NCBI RefSeq assembly: GCF_005222485.1
Contig: NZ_CP029078.1
Coordinates: 8,898,737-8,962,736 of the forward strand
Direction: 5' to 3'
Length of the DNA stretch: 64,000 nucleotides
DNA from: Streptomyces griseoviridis
GTDB lineage: Bacteria; Actinomycetota; Actinomycetes; Streptomycetales; Streptomycetaceae
Position 1 is the first letter of the stretch. Every line of letters begins with the position of its first letter. Of this stretch, positions 51,086 to 60,663 are shown one piece after another. Made by a program: the position numbers and the translations under genes. The notes under the pieces were generated by a model that searched no databases, had not been told where the DNA came from, and saw only the letters and a list, made by a program, of their open reading frames with translations.

Positions 51086-53308
51086 ATGTCCGAGCTGTTC
51101 GACGCGGTCGACGCGCTGGTCTCGTCCCGCTCCACGCTGCCGCCCCCGGCGGAACGCAAACGGCTGCGCCAGGCGCACGGTCTGACGCTGGACGAGGTGG
51201 CCGCCGCACTGCAGGTGCGGCGCGCGACGGTCAGCGGCTGGGAGGCCGGCAAGACCGAGCCGCGGCCGCCGGAGCGCGACGCGTACGCCCGTATGCTCAA
51301 GCAGCTCGCCCAGCTCTACCCCGCCAACGCCCCGGTGCCCTCTGAGGACACGGCGGTCCCCGAGACGCCTGCCGTCCCGGCCGTTCCTGCGCCATCGGTC
51401 GCTGAACCGGCCAAAGCTCGCACCGAACCAACCGCAGACCGGATCCTGGAGCCTGTTTCCGAGGACACCGCGCTGCGCCCCGCCGCTGTGCCGCATCCGG
51501 TGGCCACGACCAGGCCGACGTCGCGTCGGCCGCCCGCGCGTAAGGCCGCCCCCGTCGGCAGCCCAGCCGGTGGTGTCGATGCGCGGTTCGAGAACGGGCC
51601 GCTCGCGGTCGTCGACGTCGAAGACGGCCAGGTGCTGGCGTACTGCGTCGGCGGCCTGGTCCTAGACGTACCGGCGAAGTCCGTTCCGGCCTTGGTGGAG
51701 TGGACGCTGAGTGAGGGGCGGCTCGGTCAGCCGAAGTTGTCCGGTCCGGGCAAGGGCGCCGATCCGCTGCTCGTCCTCACGGAGGCTGCACTGGAGCACT
51801 ACGGCCTGCCGGTCACGATCACAAAAGAGGAGCGCCTGGCCGGGCGGATCCCGGAGGGCCACAAGGTCATCAAGCAGTTGACGCGCGCCGACTGGAAGCT
51901 GACCAAGCGCGGCTTCGGGCCGTGGGCGAGGATCTACCGCCCCGCGCAGGGTTCGGAGCGGGCGTGCGTGCAGTTGTGCATCCCGTCGTGGGACGCGCTG
52001 GACACCCGGCACTGGGCCAACACGGGGCAGCTGCCGCCGGCGGATTTGGCCCGGCTGTTGGGCACGTATGCGGCCCGGGTGATGACGCCGCGCGGCTCCA
52101 CCGCCGTCACAGGCCTGGAGCTGATGAACGCCCTGCACCCGCCGACCCGCGCCTCCGAACCCGACGAGACAGGCAAGAGGCACTCCGAGCACAACCCCGG
52201 CTCGCTGGGGAAGGATCCAGTGGACTGCGCGCCGTGCGAGGCCCCCGACGGCCACCCGCTGCTCGCAGACCTGCCGCGCTTCCATCACCGCACCCCGGCT
52301 GAGGTCCTGGTGGAGGAGGCGTACGACTGGGCGCGCCCACTCACCGACGCCGAATGCCTTCGCCCCCATCTGGTGGGCATCGACGTGAACATGGCCTTCG
52401 CCGCCGGCGCGAACGGCCTCACGGTCGGCCTGGGCGCGCCAACGCACGTCAAGAACCCCGCCTTCGATGCGAAGCTGCCCGGCGCGTGGCTGGTCGACCT
52501 GTCCCACGTCGACCTGTCGAGGGTGAAGGTCGCCAAGGACACGTGGGTGGACCTGGACGGCTCGTTGCTGCCCAGCCCGTTCACGCCGAAGGGCGAACGG
52601 CCCGAGGGCCCGGCGTGGTACGCCACGCCCACCGTCGCGTACGCGGTCGAACTGGGCTACGAGGTGCGCCCGATCGAGGCGTACGTCCGGTACGAGAACG
52701 GCCGTTACCTGGACGGCTGGTACAACCGGCTGCGCGATGCCTACCTCGCCACGATGGCCGACCTCGGGGTGGGCGCGGACCTGTCGCCGGAGGAGTTTTT
52801 GAGGGCGATGGACGGCTACCGGCAGCGGGACCCTCAGCTGGCGATCGTGGTGTCCGCGGTCAAGGCGACCGTGAAGGGCGGCATCGGCAAGCTGCGCGAG
52901 CGCCCGCGCGGGGAGGGCTGGAAACCCGGGCAGCCGTGGCGGGCCCTTGCCCGGCCGACGTGGCGCCCGGACATCCGCGCCGCTGTCATCTCCCGGACCC
53001 GGATCAACATGCACCGCAAGATCGTCAAGCATGCAGCCTTCACCGGGCAGCACCCGGTGGCGGTCCTCTCGGACTGCGCCGTCTACGCCTCCGACGGGCC
53101 CTCCCCGCTGGACTTCCTGCCCTACCGGGACGGCAAGCCACTGCCGGGCGGCTTCAAGCTCGGCGTGAACCCTGGGCTGGTCAAGTGGGAGGGCACGCAG
53201 AGCGTGCTGTGGGGCGAGGGCGTTCGCGAGCAGTTCAACGCCCCGGACCTCAACCTCGCCCGGTACATCAAGGACGGCACCGTCACCGACCAGGACACCG
53301 GGGAGTAG
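51086..53308 (+). CDS. tap: Telomere-associated protein Tap
   Basis: A 740-residue protein, very close to the family length of 739. ATG 51086 follows CAGGAGGT. Residues about 25-60 are an XRE-type HTH (LRQAHGLTLDEVAAALQVRRATVSGWEAG), then a variable Pro/Ala-rich linker to about residue 165. The long conserved C-terminal body follows (FGPWARIYRPAQGSERACVQLC, HLVGIDVNMAFAAGANGLTVGLG, TRINMHRKIVKHA, by position). Tap binds telomeric 3' overhang DNA and recruits Tpg for end patching; a primase activity has been reported. It is followed 11 bp later by tpg, the standard operon order. Confidence 0.93.
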   Translation: MSELFDAVDALVSSRSTLPPPAERKRLRQAHGLTLDEVAAALQVRRATVSGWEAGKTEPRPPERDAYARMLKQLAQLYPANAPVPSEDTAVPETPAVPAVPAPSVAEPAKARTEPTADRILEPVSEDTALRPAAVPHPVATTRPTSRRPPARKAAPVGSPAGGVDARFENGPLAVVDVEDGQVLAYCVGGLVLDVPAKSVPALVEWTLSEGRLGQPKLSGPGKGADPLLVLTEAALEHYGLPVTITKEERLAGRIPEGHKVIKQLTRADWKLTKRGFGPWARIYRPAQGSERACVQLCIPSWDALDTRHWANTGQLPPADLARLLGTYAARVMTPRGSTAVTGLELMNALHPPTRASEPDETGKRHSEHNPGSLGKDPVDCAPCEAPDGHPLLADLPRFHHRTPAEVLVEEAYDWARPLTDAECLRPHLVGIDVNMAFAAGANGLTVGLGAPTHVKNPAFDAKLPGAWLVDLSHVDLSRVKVAKDTWVDLDGSLLPSPFTPKGERPEGPAWYATPTVAYAVELGYEVRPIEAYVRYENGRYLDGWYNRLRDAYLATMADLGVGADLSPEEFLRAMDGYRQRDPQLAIVVSAVKATVKGGIGKLRERPRGEGWKPGQPWRALARPTWRPDIRAAVISRTRINMHRKIVKHAAFTGQHPVAVLSDCAVYASDGPSPLDFLPYRDGKPLPGGFKLGVNPGLVKWEGTQSVLWGEGVREQFNAPDLNLARYIKDGTVTDQDTGE

Positions 53309-53318
53309 GTAGAGCGCG

Positions 53319-53837
53319 ATGAGCCTGTTCGGGGACGGCCTGGACGCCGCGGTGCAGAAGGCGTTCACCCGCCCGGCGCCCAAGAGTGCGGGCCCGCAGA
53401 TGCGCTACCTCGTCAAACAGTTGGGGGGCACCAAGGCGGTCGCCCAGATGCTGCGGATCTCCCAGCGCACCGTCGAGCGGTACGTGAAGGACCAGATCAA
53501 GAAGCCCCGCGCCGACCTCGCCGCCCGCCTGGAGCGCGAGGTGAAGAAGCGGTGGCAGCCGCAGATCCGGGCGAAGGCCCGGCAGAAGGCGGCGACCACC
53601 GGCGGCATCGTCATCGACACCTGCGCCCGCATGGGCTACACCGCGCCGATCGGGTCGACGGACCAGGACCGCATCCGGCACCTGACCATCGCGCTGCCGC
53701 CCCGCTACGCCGCCCGCCTCTTCGACGCCCAGGAAGCAGGCGCCACCGACCAGCAGCTCAAGGAGATCGCCGCCTGTGACTTCTCATCGAGAATGCATCC
53801 TGGGCGCTCTGTGAGCTGCGGGGTTGCAGATAGTTGA
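53319..53837 (+). pseudogene. tpg: Tpg terminal protein with replaced C-terminus
   Basis: The first 152 residues are a canonical Tpg (AFTRPAPKSAGPQMRYLVKQ, ISQRTVERYVKDQIKKPRADL, ARLEREVKKRWQPQIRAKARQK), including Thr114 in IGSTDQ. The homology ends abruptly at LKEIAA (base 53774). The last 20 codons (CDFSSRMHPGRSVSCGVADS) are unrelated, and the usual end with the FTD-type motif is missing. The break coincides with TGTGACTTCTCATCG at 53775, a transposon-end-like sequence. The tap-tpg operon was therefore probably hit by insertion of the Tn7-like element. The truncated protein may be inactive. Confidence 0.82.
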
Positions 53838-53930
53838 GAACGGAGTGTGTCCCGCTGTATGTGCTCTGGCCTGCTGTGGTGCAGGTTGATTGAGAAGGGC
53901 GCAGATCCAGTGAGAACTCCTGAGGATCTG
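53775..53930. mobile_element. Putative left end of Tn7-like element
   Basis: The segment begins TGTGACTTCTCATCGAGAA immediately after the tpg break. It then holds several copies of a TTGAGAA-like word: TTGAGAACGGAG near 53833, TTGAGAAGGGCG near 53889 and GTGAGAACTCC near 53910. A 5'-TGT start with internal repeats is typical for TnsB/TniA-bound transposon ends. The same word, TTGAGAACGGC, occurs near 45230, at the left of the other module. The right end was not identified with confidence. Confidence 0.45.
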
Positions 53931-54126
53931 GGCGCTGATCGGAACGGGCGCGATCTTGTGGCCTGGCCTGGTTGCTGGGTTCGTGGGGGCAGGGCGGGCT
54001 GGCGCTGTCCCTGTGGCTCCGTACCGAAGCATCGGCCTCCGCGTGGTGGTTTCAGCGCTTTTGGGGTGGGGGTTCTCGAAGCGCCGAGACGATGGGCTGG
54101 ACTGACGGGACTGCCTTGGAGGGGCT

Positions 54127-55044
54127 GTGGAGAAGCTCGTCGCTGCCGCCGATCATGTGCACGATCATGCGAGAGATCGTGGGCGGCGGTTCGTTGCGCC
54201 CTCGGAATGTTACGTGCCGGACTTCGGGGCGCGGGCTGCTGTGATGGACCAGTTGTACGACGCGGCGCTGGACGGCTGTCAGGGGTGCCGGTCGGTTCTG
54301 CTGGATCGCGTGGCGACGGACGCTCGATCGGTCGGCAAGCTGATGGAGTGGGCGTGTGTGATCGCTTTGGAGGTCTACGGCGGGTTCCCTGCGGCACTCC
54401 TGGACGGCGACGGGTCGGCGGACGCCGTCGTGCGAACCTCGGCCGCGTTCCGCAGACTTGCACAGCCGTGGGCCGACGGCGCGCGGACGGGAAGTGCCAC
54501 GAGCGCGGACTGCACGATGCAGGAGCGGCGGGATGCGGCGGACACGGCCGTGGCCCTGGTGGCCGCGCTGAGCGCGGATCATCCCCGAAGTCAGGAGCCG
54601 CTCGACATTGGCCCCGGTGAATCGCAACTGAGGGCGCAGAGCGGGCACTTCGCCGATCAGGCTGTGATCTTCATGCTGCAGCCCATGACCATGAAAATGG
54701 AGACTGCGCAGGGCGAGGTAGAGGTGGCGGACGTCGTGGAGTTCCTCGTGCGCGAGGCAGGAGGGAAACCTCTGTCGACGAGCACGCTGTTCGCCCCTGA
54801 GCGCACGGCTGGTTGGAGTGCGCAACTGCGCCTGCCCGGCGACATGCTGAGCGTGTCCTTCCCGGACGGGCTGTGCTTCTACGAAGGGACAATGCCGTCG
54901 TCAGCAGCGTGGCGGCGGGCTGTCGCCGCGGCGGGGGATGTTGTGATCATTACCGGGCCGATGGCTGATCCGACGTGTGTGGACGGTGCGATCTGGGCCG
55001 GCCGAACGACCTATGTGCGGGCACCGCTGACCATGCACGAGTAG
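54127..55044 (+). CDS. Hypothetical protein, possible transposon cargo
   Basis: A 305-residue protein if GTG 54127 is used. It is mostly helical in the first 190 residues (MDQLYDAALDGCQGCRSVLLDRV with paired cysteines, AWVALL-type helices). A beta-rich last third follows (VADVVEFLVREAGGKPLS; FSVSFPDGLCFYEGTMPSS). There is no known catalytic motif, signal or membrane segment. It lies between the putative left end and the convergent TnsC-like gene, where cargo genes sit in Tn7-like elements. I do not recognise the family and assign no function. Confidence 0.6.
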   Translation: MEKLVAAADHVHDHARDRGRRFVAPSECYVPDFGARAAVMDQLYDAALDGCQGCRSVLLDRVATDARSVGKLMEWACVIALEVYGGFPAALLDGDGSADAVVRTSAAFRRLAQPWADGARTGSATSADCTMQERRDAADTAVALVAALSADHPRSQEPLDIGPGESQLRAQSGHFADQAVIFMLQPMTMKMETAQGEVEVADVVEFLVREAGGKPLSTSTLFAPERTAGWSAQLRLPGDMLSVSFPDGLCFYEGTMPSSAAWRRAVAAAGDVVIITGPMADPTCVDGAIWAGRTTYVRAPLTMHE

Positions 55045-55061
55045 CCGACTGCCAGGCGCCT

Positions 55062-56218
55062 TCACACCGTACGGTCCGTTGTAGTGGTGGGGGCGTCCGT
55101 GACCTCCGGCTCGGGATCGCTTGCCCAGAGACTGTCGATGTCGTCGCCGGCGGGCAGGTCGAGGTAGGCGGCGGCGTCCCGCAGCACATCGGGGGTGAGG
55201 GCTTCACTGTGGTCGAGGATCGCGAGCTGGCCGGCCATGCCGATCAGCGGGGCGAGGTGCTCCATGAGCCCGTCGGTGATGCGGTACAGCACTTTCTGGT
55301 ATTTCAGCAGAGTGCCCGGCACGTGCTGGATCAGCCGCAGTTTGCCGTCGAAGGTGGCGAGTGCGCTGACCCACTCGTCGGGGTGCTTCGCGCTGCGCGG
55401 CGGAAGCCGGTTGACCCACAGGGTGGGCACCGCGCGGGGCCGCAGCGCGGCGGTGTTCTGGCCGGTCCGGCGCAGGGCGGGGATCCGGGCGGTGCGGGCC
55501 TCGCGCAGGATGTCGCTGGAGCCGATGCCGCTCCAGAAGATGGTCAGCGACAGTTCGTCAGTGAGGTAGTCGAAGAAGTCGAACGTCGGCTGCAGGTCTT
55601 CGGCGCGCAGCCGGTCGATGCCGTCGATCAGGCACAGGCGGGTACGGCTGGTGCGCAGCATGTGCAGCGCGGGCCCGGTGAAGTCCTTCATACGCGGGAC
55701 AAGCTGACCTTCGGCGTTGTGGCGGTACAGGTCCCATCCCAGGAAGGTGGCCATGACGGCGGACCAGTCGGCCGGAGTGCCGGGGCGGGCGGGGTGTTGA
55801 GGCAGACCACGGGGATGACGGTGTCGTCGATGCCGTGCAGCTTCTCCAGTCGGCCCTGAAAGCCCAGGCCGATGTGGTGCAGCAGGGTCCGCTTGCCGGT
55901 GCCGCGGCAGTCGCTGTCGATGGCGACGTGGGGGCAGGGGTGGCGGCGTTCACCGTTGAGACGCAGCAGGCGGCGCGCGGTGAGCAGGCCCTTGCTGATG
56001 TCGGGGGTCTCCACCAGCCCTAGCCGACCGTGGTAGCGCACCCGCGGATCGTCCTCGGCGACCTCCTTGGGCGGCGCGGCGGGCAGCGGCGGGGGAGAGG
56101 GGGGATCCTCGCGCGCCAGCGCGTTCCAGCCGTGCACGGTGCTGGTGAGGTCCTGTGGGTGCAGCGGCGCCGCCGAGCGGGTGGCAGTGGTGCGTGGTGC
56201 GCGGGTCTGGCTCGTCAT
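55062..56218 (-). pseudogene. TnsC/TniB-like AAA+ ATPase with one frameshift
   Basis: The gene starts at ATG 56218, overlapping the transposase end. The first frame gives a Pro/Ala-rich N-terminus and Walker A-like DSDCRGTGKRTLLHH. Near 55790, within a GC run (CCGCCCGCCCCGG), the frame shifts by one base. The second frame continues DWSAVMATFLGWDLYRHN, RLCLIDGIDRLRAEDLQ and ELSLTIFWSGIGSSDIL to the stop at 55062. The Walker B position reads LIDGID, so the usual catalytic Glu after the Asp is Gly. Joined, the protein is about 384 residues. Whether the shift is real or a sequencing error is unclear. Confidence 0.7.
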
Positions 56219-58457
56219 GATCGTTCTCCTGGCGGGGGCGGGAGGTCATCCGGCGGCAGAGTGCCGCTGTCGGGGTGCGGGGTCTGAGGCAGTGAGGCGA
56301 GGAAGTCCTCAAGGCTCTGGGCGCCGCCCCGTACCGGTTCCGGGGTGTCGAACAGATCGCGCGCGGGCCGGTCCAGCGAGCGGAACGGGCGCACCGACTC
56401 GATGTCCAGCGGCGGCAGTTCAGCGGTGGCTTCGACCGAGGACGCAAGCGCACGTGGCCGCGGCGGGGCCGGCCGGGCCGGCGCGGCCGCGGGGGTGGTG
56501 AGGCCGGGCTGCGGCTCCTGCGGCCCGGCGGCCATGGTGCGCTGCAGCTCGGCCAGGACCCGCGTGATAGCCACCTCGTCCCGGATGCTGCCGCCCCGGG
56601 CCTGGTGGATGCGTACGGCTTCCTCCCAGGCTTCCTCCGTCCACCGGTCGAGCAGCAGCCGGCGGTGGATGAAGGGAACCTCCACCCACGGGTCCTCCCC
56701 GCGCGCCTCGGCCTGATGGTCGAACAACCAGGCGAATTCGGGGTTGTTGGGGGAGCAGTGCACCTCCCAGCGGCCCTTGAGCCAGGCCAGATCGGACGGG
56801 CCGCGGAAGGCGTCCAGGCCGCCCCGCTCCAGGTTGTAGGTGCGGTTGTTGAGCTGAAAGCCTTTGCGGGTGACGCGCACGTACCAGGCGGGCAGCAGTT
56901 TGCGTGTCTGGCTCTCGGTCAGGCTGATGCGCCGGTAGCCTCGCATGCCCACCAGGGCGGCGTACATGGCGTTGGGGGAGACCTTCACCCCGGGATGGAA
57001 GGGGCTGCGCAGTCCGCCGTGCGGCATCTGCTGCCAGTGCAGCACGACCCACTGCTCGAACAGGTCCTGCAGCTGGGGAATCGTCCACACCAGCTGCTTG
57101 CGGACCTTCTTTCCGCGCAGGTCCAGACGGTGATGGGTGTAGGAGGCGAGGTACTGGCTGAACCCGAATTTGATGGCCCGCATGGCCGTTCCACGATGGC
57201 CTTGTCGATCGCGGTGCGCAGCCGGGCCTTGCGTACCTGGATGCCCAGCGACAGGCAGGCCCGGGTGAAGTCCTCGGAGATGTAGGGCGATCCATGGTCG
57301 ATGACCACGGTGTGCGGCTTGATGACGGGGCGGGCGGCGGAGCCGGCGAACCGCTCGTCGGCGGCCAGGAGTTCTTCGTAGGGCAGGGCGGATCCCTCCA
57401 TGAGGGTCTCGGGGCCCCAGCCCGGCCGGGCCGGCAGCGGTGCCAGCGCCTGTCCGAGCACCTGCACCGTGTCGAAGGACCGGGTGGCCCGCCCGGCGAT
57501 CCACCGGCCTTTGCCGTCGCCGCGGCGGTGGCGTTTGGGCACGATGAGCGCGCCGATGATGCTGCGGGTGGCGACATCGATGGCGATGGTCAACTCCACC
57601 GAGATCACCCGCCCGTCATCGCCCATCACCAGGACATCCAGCCCGGTGGTGTCGATCTGGACGAGCTCACCGGGCCAGCGCGCGAGGGTCGCCGGACGCC
57701 CGGTGTACCAGCTGGCGGTGTGGGCGCTGTCGGCGGACCGGGCCGCTGCCACCGCATGCGCGTTCTCGGCGGTGATGCCAAGGCCGGCCAGCAGCCGGTA
57801 CCAGGTGGCCTGGCTGCAGCGCCACTCCTTGGGGAGCTTGCCGTCTTTCGCGTAGCGGGCGGCGATCAGGCGCTTCACGTCGTCGATCAGACGCGACAGC
57901 GTGCCCGGCGAGCGGCCCGTTTCCCGCTCGTCGTCCAAGACCTCCCACACCAGGTCGATCACCTTCGCGTCGAGGTGCCCGGTGAGGGACGCGCCGCGCA
58001 GGCTGCGCTTGTCGACCAGTGCCATCAGGCCGCCCGCCCGCCACGCGGCGCACTTGCGTTTTACGGTGGCGGCCGACACCTGGTGGCCGAGCGCGGTGAG
58101 CTGGTCCGCCTTGGCCTGACAGCGCTGCTCGAGGGTGCGCAGGTGGGGGTCGAACGCGGCCGCGGGCGGGGTGTCGGCGGCAATCCAGGGCGCCTGTTCG
58201 TGCAGGACCTCTTGGACGTGCCGCTCCCACCGCTGCGCCTCCTTGCGTAACGCCCGCGGCAGGCCCTGCAGTTCACCGACTCGCATCGGCAGCACGGTCC
58301 GCTTGGCCGGCCGGCTGACGACGGCGAAGTCCGGCGCCGCCGTCAGCGCCCGCTGCACGATGACCAGAGGATCCGCCGCCACCTGCCCGGGCCGTTCCAG
58401 ATACACATGGGGCCCGCAGAACGCGATGACGTTCCAGGTGTTGCCGCGATAGCGCAC
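56215..58457 (-). pseudogene. TnsB/TniA-like DD(35)E transposase with one frameshift
   Basis: The frame is open from at least 58457 (GTG); coding character continues upstream, so the true start may be earlier. It has HTH repeats (QVSAATVKRKCAAWRAGG, CSQATWYRLLAGLG), then the core Asp269 (GELVQIDTTGLDV), Asp387 (TVVIDHGSPYIS) and Glu423 (AIDKAIVERP), with spacing 35. Right after the Glu, near 57180, the frame shifts by one base and continues AIKFGFSQYLASYTHHRLDL, through the Mu-type beta barrel, to 56215. The joined length of about 745 residues fits TnsB. All catalytic residues are present. Confidence 0.75.
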
Positions 58458-58512
58458 CGTGTCCCCCAGGGCGAGGCTGTCCCACAGCGGGGGCGGCTCC
58501 AGGCGTGCCCGT

Positions 58513-59236
58513 TCACGCCGGAACCCCAGGACCGGCGGCGCGCCACACGGTCGTGGCGGGCGTGAGCAGGTGGCCGGGATCGAACAGCAGGGCGCCCTTC
58601 CACAGCAGGTGGTAGGCCAGGTCCACGCCGCTGAGCAGCGGAAGTCCGGCCGCCCGTACGGCGCGTGAGATACGGCGCGGACGGGGCACCCGGTCGAGCA
58701 GCAGCTCGAGCTGCTCCGGGCAGTCGACGGCGTCGCGGGCCGCGTGCATCAGGGTGAGATTGTCCAGCTCCAGGCCCTGCGGGGGCACCATCACCCGCAC
58801 CAGCCAGCCCGCGGCTGCGGCGCCGTGGCCAACACGTGCTGCTCCAGGCTCCATTGCTCCGTGATCTCGGACGGCTGCACGCACACCACCTCGCGGCGCC
58901 CCGCACGCCAGGCGACAAACGCCGGCCGCACACGGTGCGGCCGCTCACCCTGCCAGTGCAGCTCCATCGGGCCGGCGCTGCGCACCCCCGGCTGCGGGTC
59001 GCGATCCAGCAGCATCGAGCAGGCCAGCTCACGCAGCGAGGAACACACCAGCGCCTGGCCGCCGACCGGGGGCCGCGGCGTTGGTGACAACGAGTCCGTC
59101 CCGGATAGGCCACCGGCGGCCGCAACGGCGGCAACTCCTCGAACGGGATACGGCCCGCCCGCTGAACCGGCAGGGCTTGCTGCCGTCCGAAACGGTCGAC
59201 GTACACGACCGTGATGTCCCGGGCATACACGGGCAC
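58513..59236 (-). pseudogene. TnsA-like endonuclease subunit with two frameshifts
   Basis: Starting at GTG 59236, three consecutive frames are needed. First YARDITVVYVDRFGRQQALPV and PFEELPPLRPPVAYPGR; then VCSSLRELACSMLLDRDP, MELHWQGERPHRVRPAFVAW, RREVVCVQPSEITEQWSLE; then GWLVRVMVPPQGLELDNLTL, ending at 58513. The order and the segment E...LLDRDP...H.RP.F match streptomycete TnsA-like heteromeric transposase subunits. The expected catalytic Asp of P-D-F is Ala (RPAFVAW). It is adjacent to and upstream of the TnsB-like gene, as in Tn7. Confidence 0.55.
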
Positions 59237-59408
59237 GCTCCCACCCCTGACCTCGTGGCGGACGACCACGCAAACAGCCCCGGCCAGCATCGGCCGACCC
59301 GACCCCCAGGGCAGGGCACTTCACCACCGGCCACCCGAACCGGCGATAAGTCGAGCGCATGTTCCACTTGCGGAATGTGCAGGGTGGGGTGCTCGCGCGA
59401 ACGCACGG

Positions 59409-60437
59409 TCAGACGGGCGCCGACGGGTCGCTCCACTCCCACGGCAGACAGCACCGGTCCTCCAGCGCGCCCTGCTCGTTACTGCTGTGATGCACCACGG
59501 CGCTCACGCACGGCGCCGGCCCGTCGCGGCCGGGCACGAAGCCCTCCATGCGGGCGGGCGCGTCGCAGCGATGGTGCAGCGCCAGCCATTCCGCCACCGG
59601 TACCTGCCATCGCCCCGCAGACACCCCCGCCGCCGCGGCCAACTCGACCCGGCTGCCGCCAGTTCGGCTCGGCCCGACCCCACTGTGAGGCCGGCGTCAC
59701 GGCACGCCGTCGCTCATGGCGCAGCAGTAGCCGGGCCATCTGCACCGCTTCGGGATACAGCAGCAGCCATGCCGTGCCGGGATCCGTCAGCTGCAGGTGC
59801 GCCCGCCGCGCCCGGTCCTGCCACACCGGCCCGAACAGGCAACGACGCCACCACCATCCGACGATCGCGAAGGCATCTGCGGACAAGAACGCCCCTGCCG
59901 ACCCCACTGCCGCTCCAGGCGCAGCCGCACGCGGTGGGCGCGCACCGTCTCCGGCAGCCGCCGCACATCGACCGCTTGTGTGCCTACCTGCCGGACGTGG
60001 CTGAACCGGTCGTGTCGCCGGCAGATCGTCCACACATCCGGCCTCACCAGCCACACTGCCGTCTCGGATGCGCCGCGCCGGGCCGCGCACAGAGGACAGG
60101 CGGGCACCAGATAGTGCGGCAGCGGCTGCCAGGGCCAGTCCCACCGGGCCTGCTGTCCCGGCAGCAGATGCGGCTCCCGCAGATGCGGCAGCGCCCGGCG
60201 CAGCCGCGGCCAGTTCATCTGCACCATCACCGCCAGCCGGTCGACGGCGGCACGGCTGAGGAACACCTCAGCCAGATGCGGCGCCAGTGCCTGCTGCCCG
60301 GGCGGGCCCGCACCCAGCTCGCCGAGCAGAAAGTCCACCGACACCCCCTGCACGGCGGCCACCCGGGACAGATACGACGCGTTGGACTCGCCCGCCAGCA
60401 GCAGCACACGCCGCGCCGCCAGTCTCCCGCCGTACAC
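59409..60437 (-). pseudogene. TniQ/TnsD-like target-selection protein with frameshifts
   Basis: GTG 60437 follows AAGGAGGG. The first 215 residues are intact: the TniQ opening AGESNASYLSRVAAVQGVS, LPHYLVPACPLCAARRGASE, and TICRRHDRF completing a CxxC...CxxH zinc finger. The frame then shifts near 59880 (AFLSADAFAIVGWWWRRCLFG) and again near 59640 (VAEWLALHHRCDAPARMEGF), ending at 59409. TniQ proteins select the target site together with TnsC. This gene heads the leftward tniQ-tnsA-tnsB-tnsC set. Confidence 0.65.
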
Positions 60438-60663
60438 CGTTCCCCACCCTCCTTGCGCCCCGGCATCGGCCGATCCGCCGCTCGCCGCACCGCGCCGTGG
60501 TCTGTCGGCCCACGGTCGCCGCCCCTCCTTACCACGCCATCCGTGCCCTGCCCATCAACTTCACCCGCACGGATGACAAACGGACGCAGACGAGCCCGCG
60601 CCACGCCTGCCGCGCGGCATCCTGCCGGGGATCCTCACCGCGCCGGCCCAGGGGGAGCCGCCC

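Noticed and set aside
60570..60600. Right end of the Tn7-like element (reverse strand TGTCATCCGTGCGGG)
   Set aside because: It starts with TGT and lies beyond tniQ, but it does not pair convincingly with the left end and shows no internal repeats, so the border is left open.
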